Source of the DNA: Prevotella sp.
GTDB taxonomy: Bacteria > Bacteroidota > Bacteroidia > Bacteroidales > Bacteroidaceae
NCBI GenBank assembly: GCA_017467535.1
Contig: JAFUST010000071.1
Span: forward strand, 1-53,831
Reading direction: 5' to 3'
DNA: 53,831 nucleotides
In this document: positions 7,481 through 17,565 of the stretch, one piece after another
How positions within the stretch are numbered: position 1 is the first letter of the stretch
Layout: the number at the start of each line of letters is the position of its first letter
Translations under genes and position numbers: made by a program
The notes under the pieces: generated by a model
What the model saw: only the letters and a program-made list of their open reading frames with translations
Database searches by the model: none
What the model was told of the DNA's origin: nothing

Positions 7481-8788
7481 TTACTTCTCATTCAGTCCAA
7501 TCTTACTGCCCTTCCAGCAGAACCAAAGCAGGTAGATGTAGTAGATGAACATCAGACTGATGGCGATGGCGACACCAGTGGAGGTGGGAGTTACAACCTC
7601 TTTCAAGGTTTTGGGGTCGATGATGGTCTGACCTCCAGTAGAAAGGCTGATATTGTCGACAACGGCTCCCATGATAGGCATCAGAATAGCCGCACCAATC
7701 ACACCTGTGTTGATAATGCCAGAGGCAGCCTTGGTGTGACGGCCCAATTTCTGAAGACCAAGGTTGAAAACCAAAGGCCACATGACAGAGTGGAACAATC
7801 CGGCAGCCAGCATGCACCATACGCTTATCATTCCGGGCAGGACGAGAGAAGCGGCAATGCAGACGGCACCTAACGTGATGCACCAAGACAAAAGAACGCG
7901 TGGCTCGAACTTAGTGAGAATGCCGGCACCGACGAATCGACCGACCATCATGCCACCCCAGTAGAATGCGAGGAAGGCAGTGGCACCGTCCATGCCCATC
8001 ACCTTGAATTTGTAGGGGAGCATCGAAGGAACGCCAATCTCAACACCCATATACATGAAGATGCCTAATGCACCGAGCCATACATGAGGATACTTGAAGA
8101 CGGAATTCTTCTCTACGATTTTTTCTCCTGCCTCTGCGCTCTGCTTGCCTTCGTCAATCTTGGGCAACTTGAGGAATACCAAGATTCCACAGATGATAAG
8201 AGTGAAAATGCCGAGTCCCAAGAACGGGCCAGGGATGTCTGCTCCTGTTGCAATGACATTTCCTTCCTCATCTTTGTTCGTGAAGATCATGTAGGTGATG
8301 AACAGAGGGGCAACGGTTGTGGCAACAGAGTTCAGAGCCTGTGACAGCGTCATGCGGAAAGCACCCTTCTCGGGTGAACCTAACACCATAACATATGGAT
8401 TGGCCACATTCTGCAGCATGACAACGCCCATAGCCACCACACACATGCTGGCAAGGAACACTGTATAGATTGTGCTGACATCTTGATCGAGCACGCCGTT
8501 GATGCCTAACGAATTGATGATAAAACCAATGCCTGCAATTGCGAGTCCGAGAATCAGTGTGCCCTTGTAGCCGATTTTACTCATCAGGAGAGAGAAGGGA
8601 ATGGCTAAGATGTAGGCGCCGTAGAAGGCTGTGTTCACATATTGGCCCTGCTGGGCTGTCAAGTTGAATGCTTTTGAGCATAACTCAATCATCGAGTTGT
8701 TCATCGTAGTGATGAATCCGATGAGGAAGCACACGATGAAGACAATGATCAACGGGAACAGATAGTTCGGTGTTTGCTTTTGTGACAT
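7481..8788 (-). CDS. gluP: Glucose/galactose MFS transporter (FucP/GluP family)
   Basis: 435 residues from the preferred start MSQKQTPNYLF; the frame continues 9 codons further up, but that extension is atypical. It has about 12 hydrophobic segments with the FucP-family hallmarks FLIGFITTMNNSMI near the N-terminus and GAYILAIPFSLLMSKIGYKG in TM2-3. It is expected to import galactose and/or glucose by H+ or Na+ symport across the inner membrane. The position between galM and galK fits galactose uptake. A hydrophilic loop of about 30 residues with an IDEGKQSAEAGEK segment separates the two six-helix halves. Confidence 0.92.
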   Translation of the reverse strand: MSQKQTPNYLFPLIIVFIVCFLIGFITTMNNSMIELCSKAFNLTAQQGQYVNTAFYGAYILAIPFSLLMSKIGYKGTLILGLAIAGIGFIINSLGINGVLDQDVSTIYTVFLASMCVVAMGVVMLQNVANPYVMVLGSPEKGAFRMTLSQALNSVATTVAPLFITYMIFTNKDEEGNVIATGADIPGPFLGLGIFTLIICGILVFLKLPKIDEGKQSAEAGEKIVEKNSVFKYPHVWLGALGIFMYMGVEIGVPSMLPYKFKVMGMDGATAFLAFYWGGMMVGRFVGAGILTKFEPRVLLSWCITLGAVCIAASLVLPGMISVWCMLAAGLFHSVMWPLVFNLGLQKLGRHTKAASGIINTGVIGAAILMPIMGAVVDNISLSTGGQTIIDPKTLKEVVTPTSTGVAIAISLMFIYYIYLLWFCWKGSKIGLNEK

Positions 8789-8822
8789 ACTTATTAAGTG
8801 TTTGATTGTTAGCAAAATGAGT

Positions 8823-9917
8823 TTACTCGGCTACACCAAACTTGTAGACCGTCTTCTGCTTGTAGCGCTGACCAGGATTCAGAACTACAGAGGGGAAGTA
8901 GGGACGGTTGGGCGTGTCGGGGAAGTGCTGGCACTCCAGGCAGACAGCCGAACGGCGGGGGAAGGTGGCACCATTGGCTCCCTTGTAGTCGCCAGTCAGG
9001 TAGTTGCCAGTATAGAGTTGTACGCCGGGCTCGGTGGTGTAGCACTCAATCGTGCGGCCACTCTTAGGTTCTGTGATGCGGGCAGCAAAACTCAGTTCGC
9101 CCTCTTCTTTCTTGTTCAGCACGTAGTTGTGGTCGAAACCGTTGCCGAACTTAATCTGCTCATGGTCGGCATCGATGTCCTTGCCGATGGCCTTCGGGGT
9201 GCGGAAGTCGAACGGCGTGCCTTCTACCTTCAGGATCTCGCCAGTAGGAATGGCGGTCTCGTCGGTGGGAATGTAGAAGTCGGCGTTGATCTCGAGCAAC
9301 TGGTCGTCGATGGTCGGAGTGGGATCGGCCGTTCCTGCCAATGAGAAGAAGGCATGGTGGGTCAGGTTGACGATGGTCTTTTTGTTAGTAGTTGCCAAAT
9401 ACTCCAGCACAAGTTCATTCTGGTCAGTGAATGTGAATTCAACCGTCACGTCCAATTCGCCTGTGAAGCCTTCCTCGCCATAAGAGGAAATGCGGTGCAG
9501 GGCCAGCGAGCGGGGACCCATCTGGCGGGCATCCCAAACCTTTGTATGGAAACCTGTAGGACCGCCGTGCAGGTGATTCTGTCCGTTGTTGATGGCCAGT
9601 TGATACTCCTTGCCGTTCAGTGTGAACAGCCCCTTGCAAATACGGTTGCCGAAGCGGCCGATGAGCGTCGAGAGGAAAGGCTCTGGCGAGTTGATGACTG
9701 ACTGGATATTGTCGTGACCCTGGATCACGTTGGCGACCTTTCCGTCCTTGTCTGGCACCATGATGGCACAGATGGCACCGCCATAGTTGGTGATGGCAAC
9801 TTCGTAGCCCTTACGGTTACGCAGGATGTACAGATCGGTCTTCTTTCCGTTGATCGTGGCCTGGAAGGCTTCGCGCTTCAGACCACACAGATTCGCATTT
9901 TCGGATGTGTTTGTCAT
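8823..9917 (-). CDS. galM: Aldose 1-epimerase (mutarotase)
   Basis: 364 residues from MTNTSENAN. The frame extends to 9953, but that would run into the -7 box, so 9917 is preferred. It converts beta- to alpha-galactose ahead of galactokinase. Motifs: NHLHGGPTGFHTKVWD with the catalytic His, NLTHHAFFSLAG with the second His, and ECYTTEPGVQLYTGN with the catalytic Glu region. No lipoprotein or secretion signal, so cytoplasmic. First gene of the gal operon. Confidence 0.95.
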   Translation of the reverse strand: MTNTSENANLCGLKREAFQATINGKKTDLYILRNRKGYEVAITNYGGAICAIMVPDKDGKVANVIQGHDNIQSVINSPEPFLSTLIGRFGNRICKGLFTLNGKEYQLAINNGQNHLHGGPTGFHTKVWDARQMGPRSLALHRISSYGEEGFTGELDVTVEFTFTDQNELVLEYLATTNKKTIVNLTHHAFFSLAGTADPTPTIDDQLLEINADFYIPTDETAIPTGEILKVEGTPFDFRTPKAIGKDIDADHEQIKFGNGFDHNYVLNKKEEGELSFAARITEPKSGRTIECYTTEPGVQLYTGNYLTGDYKGANGATFPRRSAVCLECQHFPDTPNRPYFPSVVLNPGQRYKQKTVYKFGVAE

Positions 9918-9932
9918 ATCAAAATGTTTTTT

Positions 9933-9945
9933 AGTTACTGTAACT
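9933..9945. promoter_or_regulatory. Candidate operator at gal transcription start
   Basis: AGTTACTGTAACT is a perfect 13-nt inverted repeat (AGTTAC, centre T, GTAACT) just downstream of the gal -7 box, where transcription should start. The position suits repressor binding. The regulator is unknown. Confidence 0.4.
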
Positions 9946-9950
9946 GTTTG

Positions 9951-9982
9951 CAAAGTAACAAAAAAATACCGACTTGTGCAAA
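9951..9982 (-). promoter_or_regulatory. gal operon promoter
   Basis: Minus strand: TTTG (plus 9979-9982), 20-nt spacer, TTACTTTG (plus 9951-9958), one mismatch to TAnnTTTG. The -33 box lies inside the loop of the folC terminator hairpin. Confidence 0.65.
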
Positions 9983-9991
9983 CAAATCGGT
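9961..9991 (-). terminator. folC operon terminator
   Basis: Read on the minus strand: ACCGATTTGT, loop TTGC, ACAAGTCGGT, then A and a T run. Nine of ten stem positions pair, with one G-T. It starts 22 nt past the folC stop and shares bases with the gal promoter. Confidence 0.75.
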
Positions 9992-10013
9992 AAAAACTTG
10001 GTGTTAAAGATAA

Positions 10014-11333
10014 CTAAATGCGGGTTTTCAGAAAATCGGAGACTACATAAGCACTGCCTCCGACGAAGATGACATCATCGCTGGAAGCCCCTTGCAACGC
10101 AGCCTGATAGGCTTCTTCGACCGTTGGGAAGGACTGGCTGTTCAGTCCAAACTGCTCGCCGAACACCTTGAGCGACATTTCCGAAAGTGCCCGGTGGTTA
10201 GTGCTCTTCGTGAAGAAATAGGTGGCATTCTTGGGGAGTTTCTCCAGAATGGCATATACATCCTTGTCTTCCGCAATGCCGAACACAATGCGCAGTTCGT
10301 GGCATTCGATGTTCTCCAGTTGATGGCTCAGGTAGTCCCAGGCTCCTGGATTGTGCCCCATGTCGCAGATGACGGTGGGGTTCTCCCTGACTTTCTGCCA
10401 GCGTGCCAGCAGGCCTGTTATCTTCTTGACGTTCTGGAAGGCATTGTCCATCTCCTGTCCTGCCTTCTCGTTGCCATCCCTGCCGACATTGCTTAGATAG
10501 CCTGCTTCGGCCAACTGGCTGAAGGCGCAGAGGGTGGTGTTCATGTTCTTTGGCTGGAACTCCCCAGTCAGTTCGCAACGGAACTCAATACGGTTCTTCA
10601 GCCTGTAGTGTATCATGCCGTCTTTCTGCGTATTCGCTTCAACGATTTTCTGGTTCTCTTCATCGTCGGCAAAGACAATCTTGGCATGATGCTCCATAGC
10701 GATGGCCTCGAAGAGGGGACGCGTCTCAGGCATTGACTCGCCAATGACCACAGATACGCCCTCCTTGATGATGCCTGCCTTCTCAACGGCTATTTGCTCG
10801 ATGCTGGAACCCAGCAGACGGGTATGGTCGAGCGAGATGTTGGTGATGACGGAGAGTATGGGCGTAATAATATTGGTGCTATCCAGACGTCCGCCCAGTC
10901 CTACTTCGACAACGGCAATATCAACATCCATATCCTCGAAATACTTGAAGGCCATCGCCGTCGTGATTTCGAAGAATGAAGGCTTGAGCGGTTCGAAGAA
11001 AGCACGATGCTGTTCCACGAACTCAGTGACATAGTCCTCAGGGATGGGAATGCCGTTCACCCTGATGCGCTCGCTGAAGTCGATGATGTGTGGAGAGGTG
11101 TAGAGACCCACTTTGTAGCCGCATATCTGCAGTGTGGCAGCAATGAGATGGCACACGGAGCCTTTGCCGTTGGTGCCAGCCACATGGATGGAACGGAAGT
11201 GTTGGTGCGGGTGACCGAGATGCTCGTCGAGAGCCAGCATCGTGTCAAGCCCTTCCTTATAGCCGGCAGCACCCTGCTGCTCGAAATTGGCTGTTTGGTT
11301 AAACAGGTAGTGAGTAGTCTCTTCGTAGGTCAT
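10014..11333 (-). CDS. folC: Bifunctional folylpolyglutamate/dihydrofolate synthase
   Basis: 439 residues. A Mur-ligase-type ATP enzyme that adds glutamate to dihydropteroate and folates. The P-loop [12 protein letters not shown] is near residue 50, followed by the ligase signature region with [14 protein letters not shown] and SLDHTRLLG, and a C-terminal domain containing CDMGHNPGA. The start overlaps the dnaJ stop by 4 nt (ATGA), so it is translationally coupled to the grpE-dnaJ chaperone genes. I see no functional reason for that arrangement. Confidence 0.95.
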   Translation of the reverse strand: MTYEETTHYLFNQTANFEQQGAAGYKEGLDTMLALDEHLGHPHQHFRSIHVAGTNGKGSVCHLIAATLQICGYKVGLYTSPHIIDFSERIRVNGIPIPEDYVTEFVEQHRAFFEPLKPSFFEITTAMAFKYFEDMDVDIAVVEVGLGGRLDSTNIITPILSVITNISLDHTRLLGSSIEQIAVEKAGIIKEGVSVVIGESMPETRPLFEAIAMEHHAKIVFADDEENQKIVEANTQKDGMIHYRLKNRIEFRCELTGEFQPKNMNTTLCAFSQLAEAGYLSNVGRDGNEKAGQEMDNAFQNVKKITGLLARWQKVRENPTVICDMGHNPGAWDYLSHQLENIECHELRIVFGIAEDKDVYAILEKLPKNATYFFTKSTNHRALSEMSLKVFGEQFGLNSQSFPTVEEAYQAALQGASSDDVIFVGGSAYVVSDFLKTRI

Positions 11334-12499
11334 TGGAAGTAGTTCTTAAAGCGTTGGAAAATGGAATCCTTCGTCTGTTTGTCGCCCTTAAAGTTGTCGC
11401 TGTCCTTGAAGGTCTCGATGGCCTTCTTCTCATCGCGTGACAACGTCTTGGGCACATAGACGCTGATGTTTACCACCAAATCGCCCCGACCAGTTCCGTA
11501 TCCTTGAACTGCTGGCAGGCCCTTGCCTCTGAGGCGCATAGTCTTTCCCGGCTGTGTGCCGTTCTCAATCTTCACCTTCAGCGATTTTCCTTCGATGGTC
11601 GGTACGTCAATCTCACCACCCAGTGCAGCGGTGGGGAAGTCAAGCAGCAGATTGTAAATCAGATCGTTGCCGTCGCGTACGAAGACATCGTGGGCTTCTT
11701 CCTCGATGAGCACCTGAATATCCCCAGGGATGCCTCCCCTGTAGCCTGCGTTGCCCTTGCCAGGCACGTTGACCACCATACCCTCAGCAACGCCTGCAGG
11801 GATTTTAATCTCGACCACTTCCTCGCCTTTCACGACGCCAGTGCCTCCGCATTCGTGACATTTGTTCTTAATGATCTGGCCTTCGCCCTGACAGGTGGGA
11901 CAGATGCCCTGAGTCTGCATCATGCCCAGAATGCTTTGTGTCGTGTGGGTGATGACGCCCGTACCATGACAGGTGGGACATGTCTCACGCTCGCCTCCAC
12001 CTTCCGCACCAGTGCCGTGACAGTGTGGACAAGCGGTATCCTTGCGTACCTTGAACTTTTTGGTTACGCCTTGGTTGATTTCTTCCAGTGTCAGTTTGAC
12101 CTTCAGACGGAGGTCGCTGCCGCGATGCTTTTGTGGCCGTCCGCCTCGTGAGCCGAAACCTCCGAAGCCTCCGAAACCGGCTCTGCCTCCGAAGATATCG
12201 CCGAACATTGAGAAGATGTCGTCCATATTCATCGTAGCACTGTCGAATCCGCCGAATCCGCCTCCATTGCCCATTGGGCCATTGAAGCCGAACTGGTCGT
12301 ACTGCTGACGCTTCTGCGGGTCATGCAGCACATTGTAGGCCTCGGCGGCCTCCTTGAATTTCTCCTCGGCCTGCTTGTCGCCGGGGTTGCGGTCAGGGTG
12401 ATACTGGATGGCTATCTTGCGGTAGGCCTTCTTGATCTCGTCTTCTGAAGCGGTCTTGTCGACGCCCAGCACCTCGTAGTAGTCTCTTTTCTGCGCCAT
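11330..12499 (-). CDS. dnaJ: Chaperone DnaJ (Hsp40)
   Basis: 389 residues, all type I domains present. The J domain has HPD at 34-36; a Gly/Phe-rich linker follows ([10 protein letters not shown]-like segments, about 80-115); then four CxxCxGxG zinc repeats ([32 protein letters not shown]) and the C-terminal substrate-binding domain. It stimulates DnaK ATP hydrolysis. dnaK is not in the window. 6 nt separate it from grpE upstream. No CIRCE element is visible. Confidence 0.97.
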   Translation of the reverse strand: MAQKRDYYEVLGVDKTASEDEIKKAYRKIAIQYHPDRNPGDKQAEEKFKEAAEAYNVLHDPQKRQQYDQFGFNGPMGNGGGFGGFDSATMNMDDIFSMFGDIFGGRAGFGGFGGFGSRGGRPQKHRGSDLRLKVKLTLEEINQGVTKKFKVRKDTACPHCHGTGAEGGGERETCPTCHGTGVITHTTQSILGMMQTQGICPTCQGEGQIIKNKCHECGGTGVVKGEEVVEIKIPAGVAEGMVVNVPGKGNAGYRGGIPGDIQVLIEEEAHDVFVRDGNDLIYNLLLDFPTAALGGEIDVPTIEGKSLKVKIENGTQPGKTMRLRGKGLPAVQGYGTGRGDLVVNISVYVPKTLSRDEKKAIETFKDSDNFKGDKQTKDSIFQRFKNYFQ

Positions 12500-12505
12500 T
12501 GGATA

Positions 12506-13075
12506 TTATTGTCCTACTGCTACCTTTGCGTAGCGGATTACTTTGTCGTTCAGTTTATAGCCGGTGGCCATGCAGTCAATAACCTTGCCTTTCTTGTCAT
12601 CGCCCATGCCTGGCACCAGTGCAACGGCCTCGTGTAGTGAGGTGTCGAAGTCGGCATCCTGGGTCTCTATCTTGGAGACGCCCTGGGACTCGAGCACCTT
12701 CATCAGTTTCTGGTAGATGAGGGTCATTCCCTCGCGCAGCACCTGCGGGTCATCAGTCTTCTCGCCGCTGGCAATGGCTCGTTCCATATCGTCGATGACA
12801 GGCAGCAGGGCTGTGATGGTCTTCTCGCCACCGTTCAGTATCAGTTCGGCGCGCTCCTTCAGCGTGCGCTTGCGGTAGTTGTCGAATTCGGCCACCTGAC
12901 GCAGGTACTTGTCCTTCAGGTCGGCAATCTGTGCCTGAGCCTCGGTCAGCGGATCCTGTTCCTCTGCCACTTCGTCTGACTGTTGTTCTTCGGCTTCTGC
13001 CTCTTTGTCAGTTTCGTTAACGGTCTGCTCTTCCTGCAGTTCCTCGTCTTCTATATGAATTTCCTTTTCTTCCAT
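12506..13075 (-). CDS. grpE: Nucleotide exchange factor GrpE
   Basis: 189 residues. The N-terminal 45 residues are strongly acidic and low in complexity, followed by a long coiled coil (about 46-95, DLKDKYLRQVAEFDNYRKRT) and the C-terminal beta domain ending in DKVIRYAKVAVGQ, close to the GrpE signature. It exchanges ADP for ATP on DnaK. The gap to the ABC-F gene upstream is 63 nt without a clear TAnnTTTG box, so read-through from the ABC-F promoter is possible. Confidence 0.95.
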   Translation of the reverse strand: MEEKEIHIEDEELQEEQTVNETDKEAEAEEQQSDEVAEEQDPLTEAQAQIADLKDKYLRQVAEFDNYRKRTLKERAELILNGGEKTITALLPVIDDMERAIASGEKTDDPQVLREGMTLIYQKLMKVLESQGVSKIETQDADFDTSLHEAVALVPGMGDDKKGKVIDCMATGYKLNDKVIRYAKVAVGQ

Positions 13076-13138
13076 GATTTACTGTGGTTTATTAATGTTC
13101 TACACTATGGGCAGAGCAAATTCCGTGCCGCTTTTCCT

Positions 13139-14785
<1,647 letters not shown>

Positions 14786-14856
14786 CGAATTTTTTATCAA
14801 TTATCTGTCCATCCGGCAGAATTTATTTCTTTTGGCGGTGCTTTGTTCTGTTTGCT

Positions 14857-17565
14857 TCATTGGTTGCAGAGCAGATGGTAGGGGCAGTTGCGGCAACGAT
14901 CCCTGTCTTCGGTCGGGGTATAGGGAACGGCGGGATTAAACATCTGGTCGATGGTTTCGTTGAGCAATTCCATGAAGCGGGTGCTGTCTGATGCAACGTC
15001 TGCGATGGGCTCCTTGCCGAAGCAAAGCGTGGGGTCGTAGTCGTCGGCCCCTGCATGTTGGATGAAGAGCAGGGCTGGGGAGACTTGTGTCTGTGGATGG
15101 TCGGCTTTGACCAGTGTGGCATAAAGAATGGTTTGCAGGTAATAGTCGCTATGATTTTTCAGGTTCTCCTGTTGGAATACAGCATCGACGTTGGCCAGCG
15201 GTTTGGGCTGGTGGCTACCCGTCTTGTAGTCGACGACGCGGATGCGCTCCTGTCCGTCCTTGACGATGCAATCCAGGCGGTCGATGATGCCACCGATAGT
15301 GGTGGTGATGTGAGGTGTCTGAATGGTGCCCTTTACGTTGCATTCCAATCCGATGATGCTGAATGGAGCCAGCCGCCGGTCAATCTCAAGCAGTTGTCGC
15401 AGGTAGTGGATGATGACCTCGCGGTTGATGATCTGCAGGCCTGTGAGTTCGCCATTGCTGTGCAGTTCCTCATACATAGCCTCGTCGACGGCCCTCTCGA
15501 TGTCTACGCGTGTTTTCAGCAGTTGTTCGATGTCGCTGGCCAGAATTTGGCGGCTCTTCTGCATCAGCCGTTCATAGATGGTTTGCGAAGCCTTGTGGAA
15601 GATATTGCCGAAGACGCGGTTGTCGATGGTGTCATCCTCGTCTTCTTCCGGTTCGAGGAGTCCGCATTCGTACTTGTAGTAATAGCGCAGGGGACAGCGC
15701 AGATAGGCATTGATGGCCGTCGGCGAGAGAAAATCAGTGGTGCGCTTCTTGTCCAAACGGATGACGGGCGGCTCTGCGTGGGGCAGGGCGGCAGGCACCT
15801 GGAGTGTTTCGAAGCGGATGTCGTGACGTAGGTCTTCCACCATCATCTGGAGCATGAAGCGCGACATCTCGCCCGTCTGTCCATCGGTGGTGCTGTTGTT
15901 GTAGAGGATGGCCACGTCGGAGGCACGCTGCAGCAGGCGGTGGAAGTAGTAACTGTAGATGGCCACCTTGTGGTCGATGGTGGTCAATCCGTAGGCCTTG
16001 CGAATAGAATAAGGAATGAAGGAGGTGTCGCTGACGCCGCGAGGCATATTGCCCTCGTTGCATGAGAGCAGCACGACGTGGTCGAAGTCGAGGTTGCGCG
16101 TCTCGAGCACCCCCATCACCTGTAGTCCTTCGGCAGGTTCGCCGTGGAAGGGCACAGAGGTGGATTGCATCAGTTGGTTGATGAGGCGCTGCATGGTGAT
16201 GACGTCCACCAGCAGGTCGCCGCTGTCGGTGAGTCCCTTTAACCTATTTATTAAGGTATAGGCGCGAAAGACGCTTTCCTGGTAGAGCGGATCGTTGCCG
16301 CTGTCTGTAAGGGCGATGCGCTGTAGGATGCGGCAGAGCCAGGGGAGTAGCATATCGTCACTTCTGATGAGCCCTTCGGCTTCGTCGGCAGGCAGTTGGG
16401 CGATGTAGGGATGGCGCATCACGGTCGTCAGGTAGCGATGGCGGAAGCGTTGGCGTTGCTGATCATAACCCATCGTGCGCAGGTTGACCAGCGCATTGAC
16501 CAGTGAGGCAACGGGCGACTGCGTGAGGGGATAGCCAGTGGTGATGTTGACCTTTTCTACCTCGTTAGGCAGGCAGTGGATGATGGTGGGCAGCAGGGCT
16601 TCGTTGCACATCACGACAGCCGTGCGCCGTCCAGCCTCGATGCGACCGTCTTGACGCAGCCATTGTCCCACGTAGTGAGCCTGAGCATTCTCTGTGGTTG
16701 ATGAAACGAAACAGATGTCCTTCTGCTGGGCATACTGGCCGTAGATGGCCTCGTCGGAGGTGTCGAACTCGTTGGGGAAGTCAGCCAGATACTGACCGAT
16801 GTAGTGGCCGGCCTCGTTGTCCTTCATATACGACAGGTCAAAGTCCCAATAGAAGCGGGCCTTGCCCTCTTTCTTCAGGATGGAGAAGAGCCGCTGCTCG
16901 ACTGGCTGCACGAGGTTGAAGCCGATGAAGAGGTAGGTGTCGTGGTTGGTGGCGATGGTATCGCCGCTAACAGAACTGGCCACCTCGCGATAGAGTGCAC
17001 CCTCATAGGCGATACCCTGTTCGGAAAGGCGCTGGTTGAAGTCGTGATAGATGTCGCCCATCTTGGACCAGAGTTTCAGGAAACGCTCTTTTAGCAGCGT
17101 ATTGTGGTCATCGCTGAAATTGCTGAAGAAGCGGCTGATTACCTCCTTCTGCTCGTCAGTCAGATAACTGACGTCGTCCAGTTCGTGGATGTCGCGTAGG
17201 TTGCGGAACACGCTGTCGGCATCGGCCATATTCTTGTCCAGATCGTCGAAGTCGGCCAGCAGCAGTTGGCCCCATCCGTAGAAGTGGTCGAGGGTCTCAT
17301 CGATGCCTGTCTGTGCCGTGAACGACTTGTGCAGGTCGCACACTAGTTTGATGGGGTCGGCCACCGTTCGGCGGGAGTGGCGGCGGAAAAGGTCACTGAT
17401 GGTGATGTAAGCAGGACTCCAGATGGGCTTGTCAGACAGCCGGGCCAGGTGCTCGTTCAGGAAGAGTGAGGCACGCTTGTTGGGGAAGACCACCGCCACG
17501 CGTGAGAGGTCGGTGCCGTATTTGTTGAGGATGTCCTCAGCGACGTATTCTAAGAAAGTCTTCAT
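14857..17565 (-). CDS. addB: AddB-like helicase/nuclease subunit with Fe-S nuclease domain
   Basis: 902 residues, partner of AddA in end resection for RecBCD-type recombination. The N-terminal part has VVFPNKRASLFLNEHLARL, a degenerate helicase region without a classical P-loop. The C-terminal PD-(D/E)xK nuclease shows DRLDCIVKDG and RVVDYKTGSH. The Fe-S staple that clamps the nuclease is formed by a Cys in LRCPLRYYY and three at the C-terminus (CRNCPYHLLC). It overlaps addA by 4 nt. A short SVSGDTIATN peptide near residue 201 is encoded by an inverted repeat resembling two in valS. The codon run at 16231-16262 is unusually AT-rich. Confidence 0.9.
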   Translation of the reverse strand: MKTFLEYVAEDILNKYGTDLSRVAVVFPNKRASLFLNEHLARLSDKPIWSPAYITISDLFRRHSRRTVADPIKLVCDLHKSFTAQTGIDETLDHFYGWGQLLLADFDDLDKNMADADSVFRNLRDIHELDDVSYLTDEQKEVISRFFSNFSDDHNTLLKERFLKLWSKMGDIYHDFNQRLSEQGIAYEGALYREVASSVSGDTIATNHDTYLFIGFNLVQPVEQRLFSILKKEGKARFYWDFDLSYMKDNEAGHYIGQYLADFPNEFDTSDEAIYGQYAQQKDICFVSSTTENAQAHYVGQWLRQDGRIEAGRRTAVVMCNEALLPTIIHCLPNEVEKVNITTGYPLTQSPVASLVNALVNLRTMGYDQQRQRFRHRYLTTVMRHPYIAQLPADEAEGLIRSDDMLLPWLCRILQRIALTDSGNDPLYQESVFRAYTLINRLKGLTDSGDLLVDVITMQRLINQLMQSTSVPFHGEPAEGLQVMGVLETRNLDFDHVVLLSCNEGNMPRGVSDTSFIPYSIRKAYGLTTIDHKVAIYSYYFHRLLQRASDVAILYNNSTTDGQTGEMSRFMLQMMVEDLRHDIRFETLQVPAALPHAEPPVIRLDKKRTTDFLSPTAINAYLRCPLRYYYKYECGLLEPEEDEDDTIDNRVFGNIFHKASQTIYERLMQKSRQILASDIEQLLKTRVDIERAVDEAMYEELHSNGELTGLQIINREVIIHYLRQLLEIDRRLAPFSIIGLECNVKGTIQTPHITTTIGGIIDRLDCIVKDGQERIRVVDYKTGSHQPKPLANVDAVFQQENLKNHSDYYLQTILYATLVKADHPQTQVSPALLFIQHAGADDYDPTLCFGKEPIADVASDSTRFMELLNETIDQMFNPAVPYTPTEDRDRCRNCPYHLLCNQ

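Noticed and set aside
12506-13138. CIRCE/HrcA control of grpE-dnaJ
   Set aside because: The upstream 63 nt contain no TTAGCACTC-type inverted repeat and no hrcA gene is nearby.
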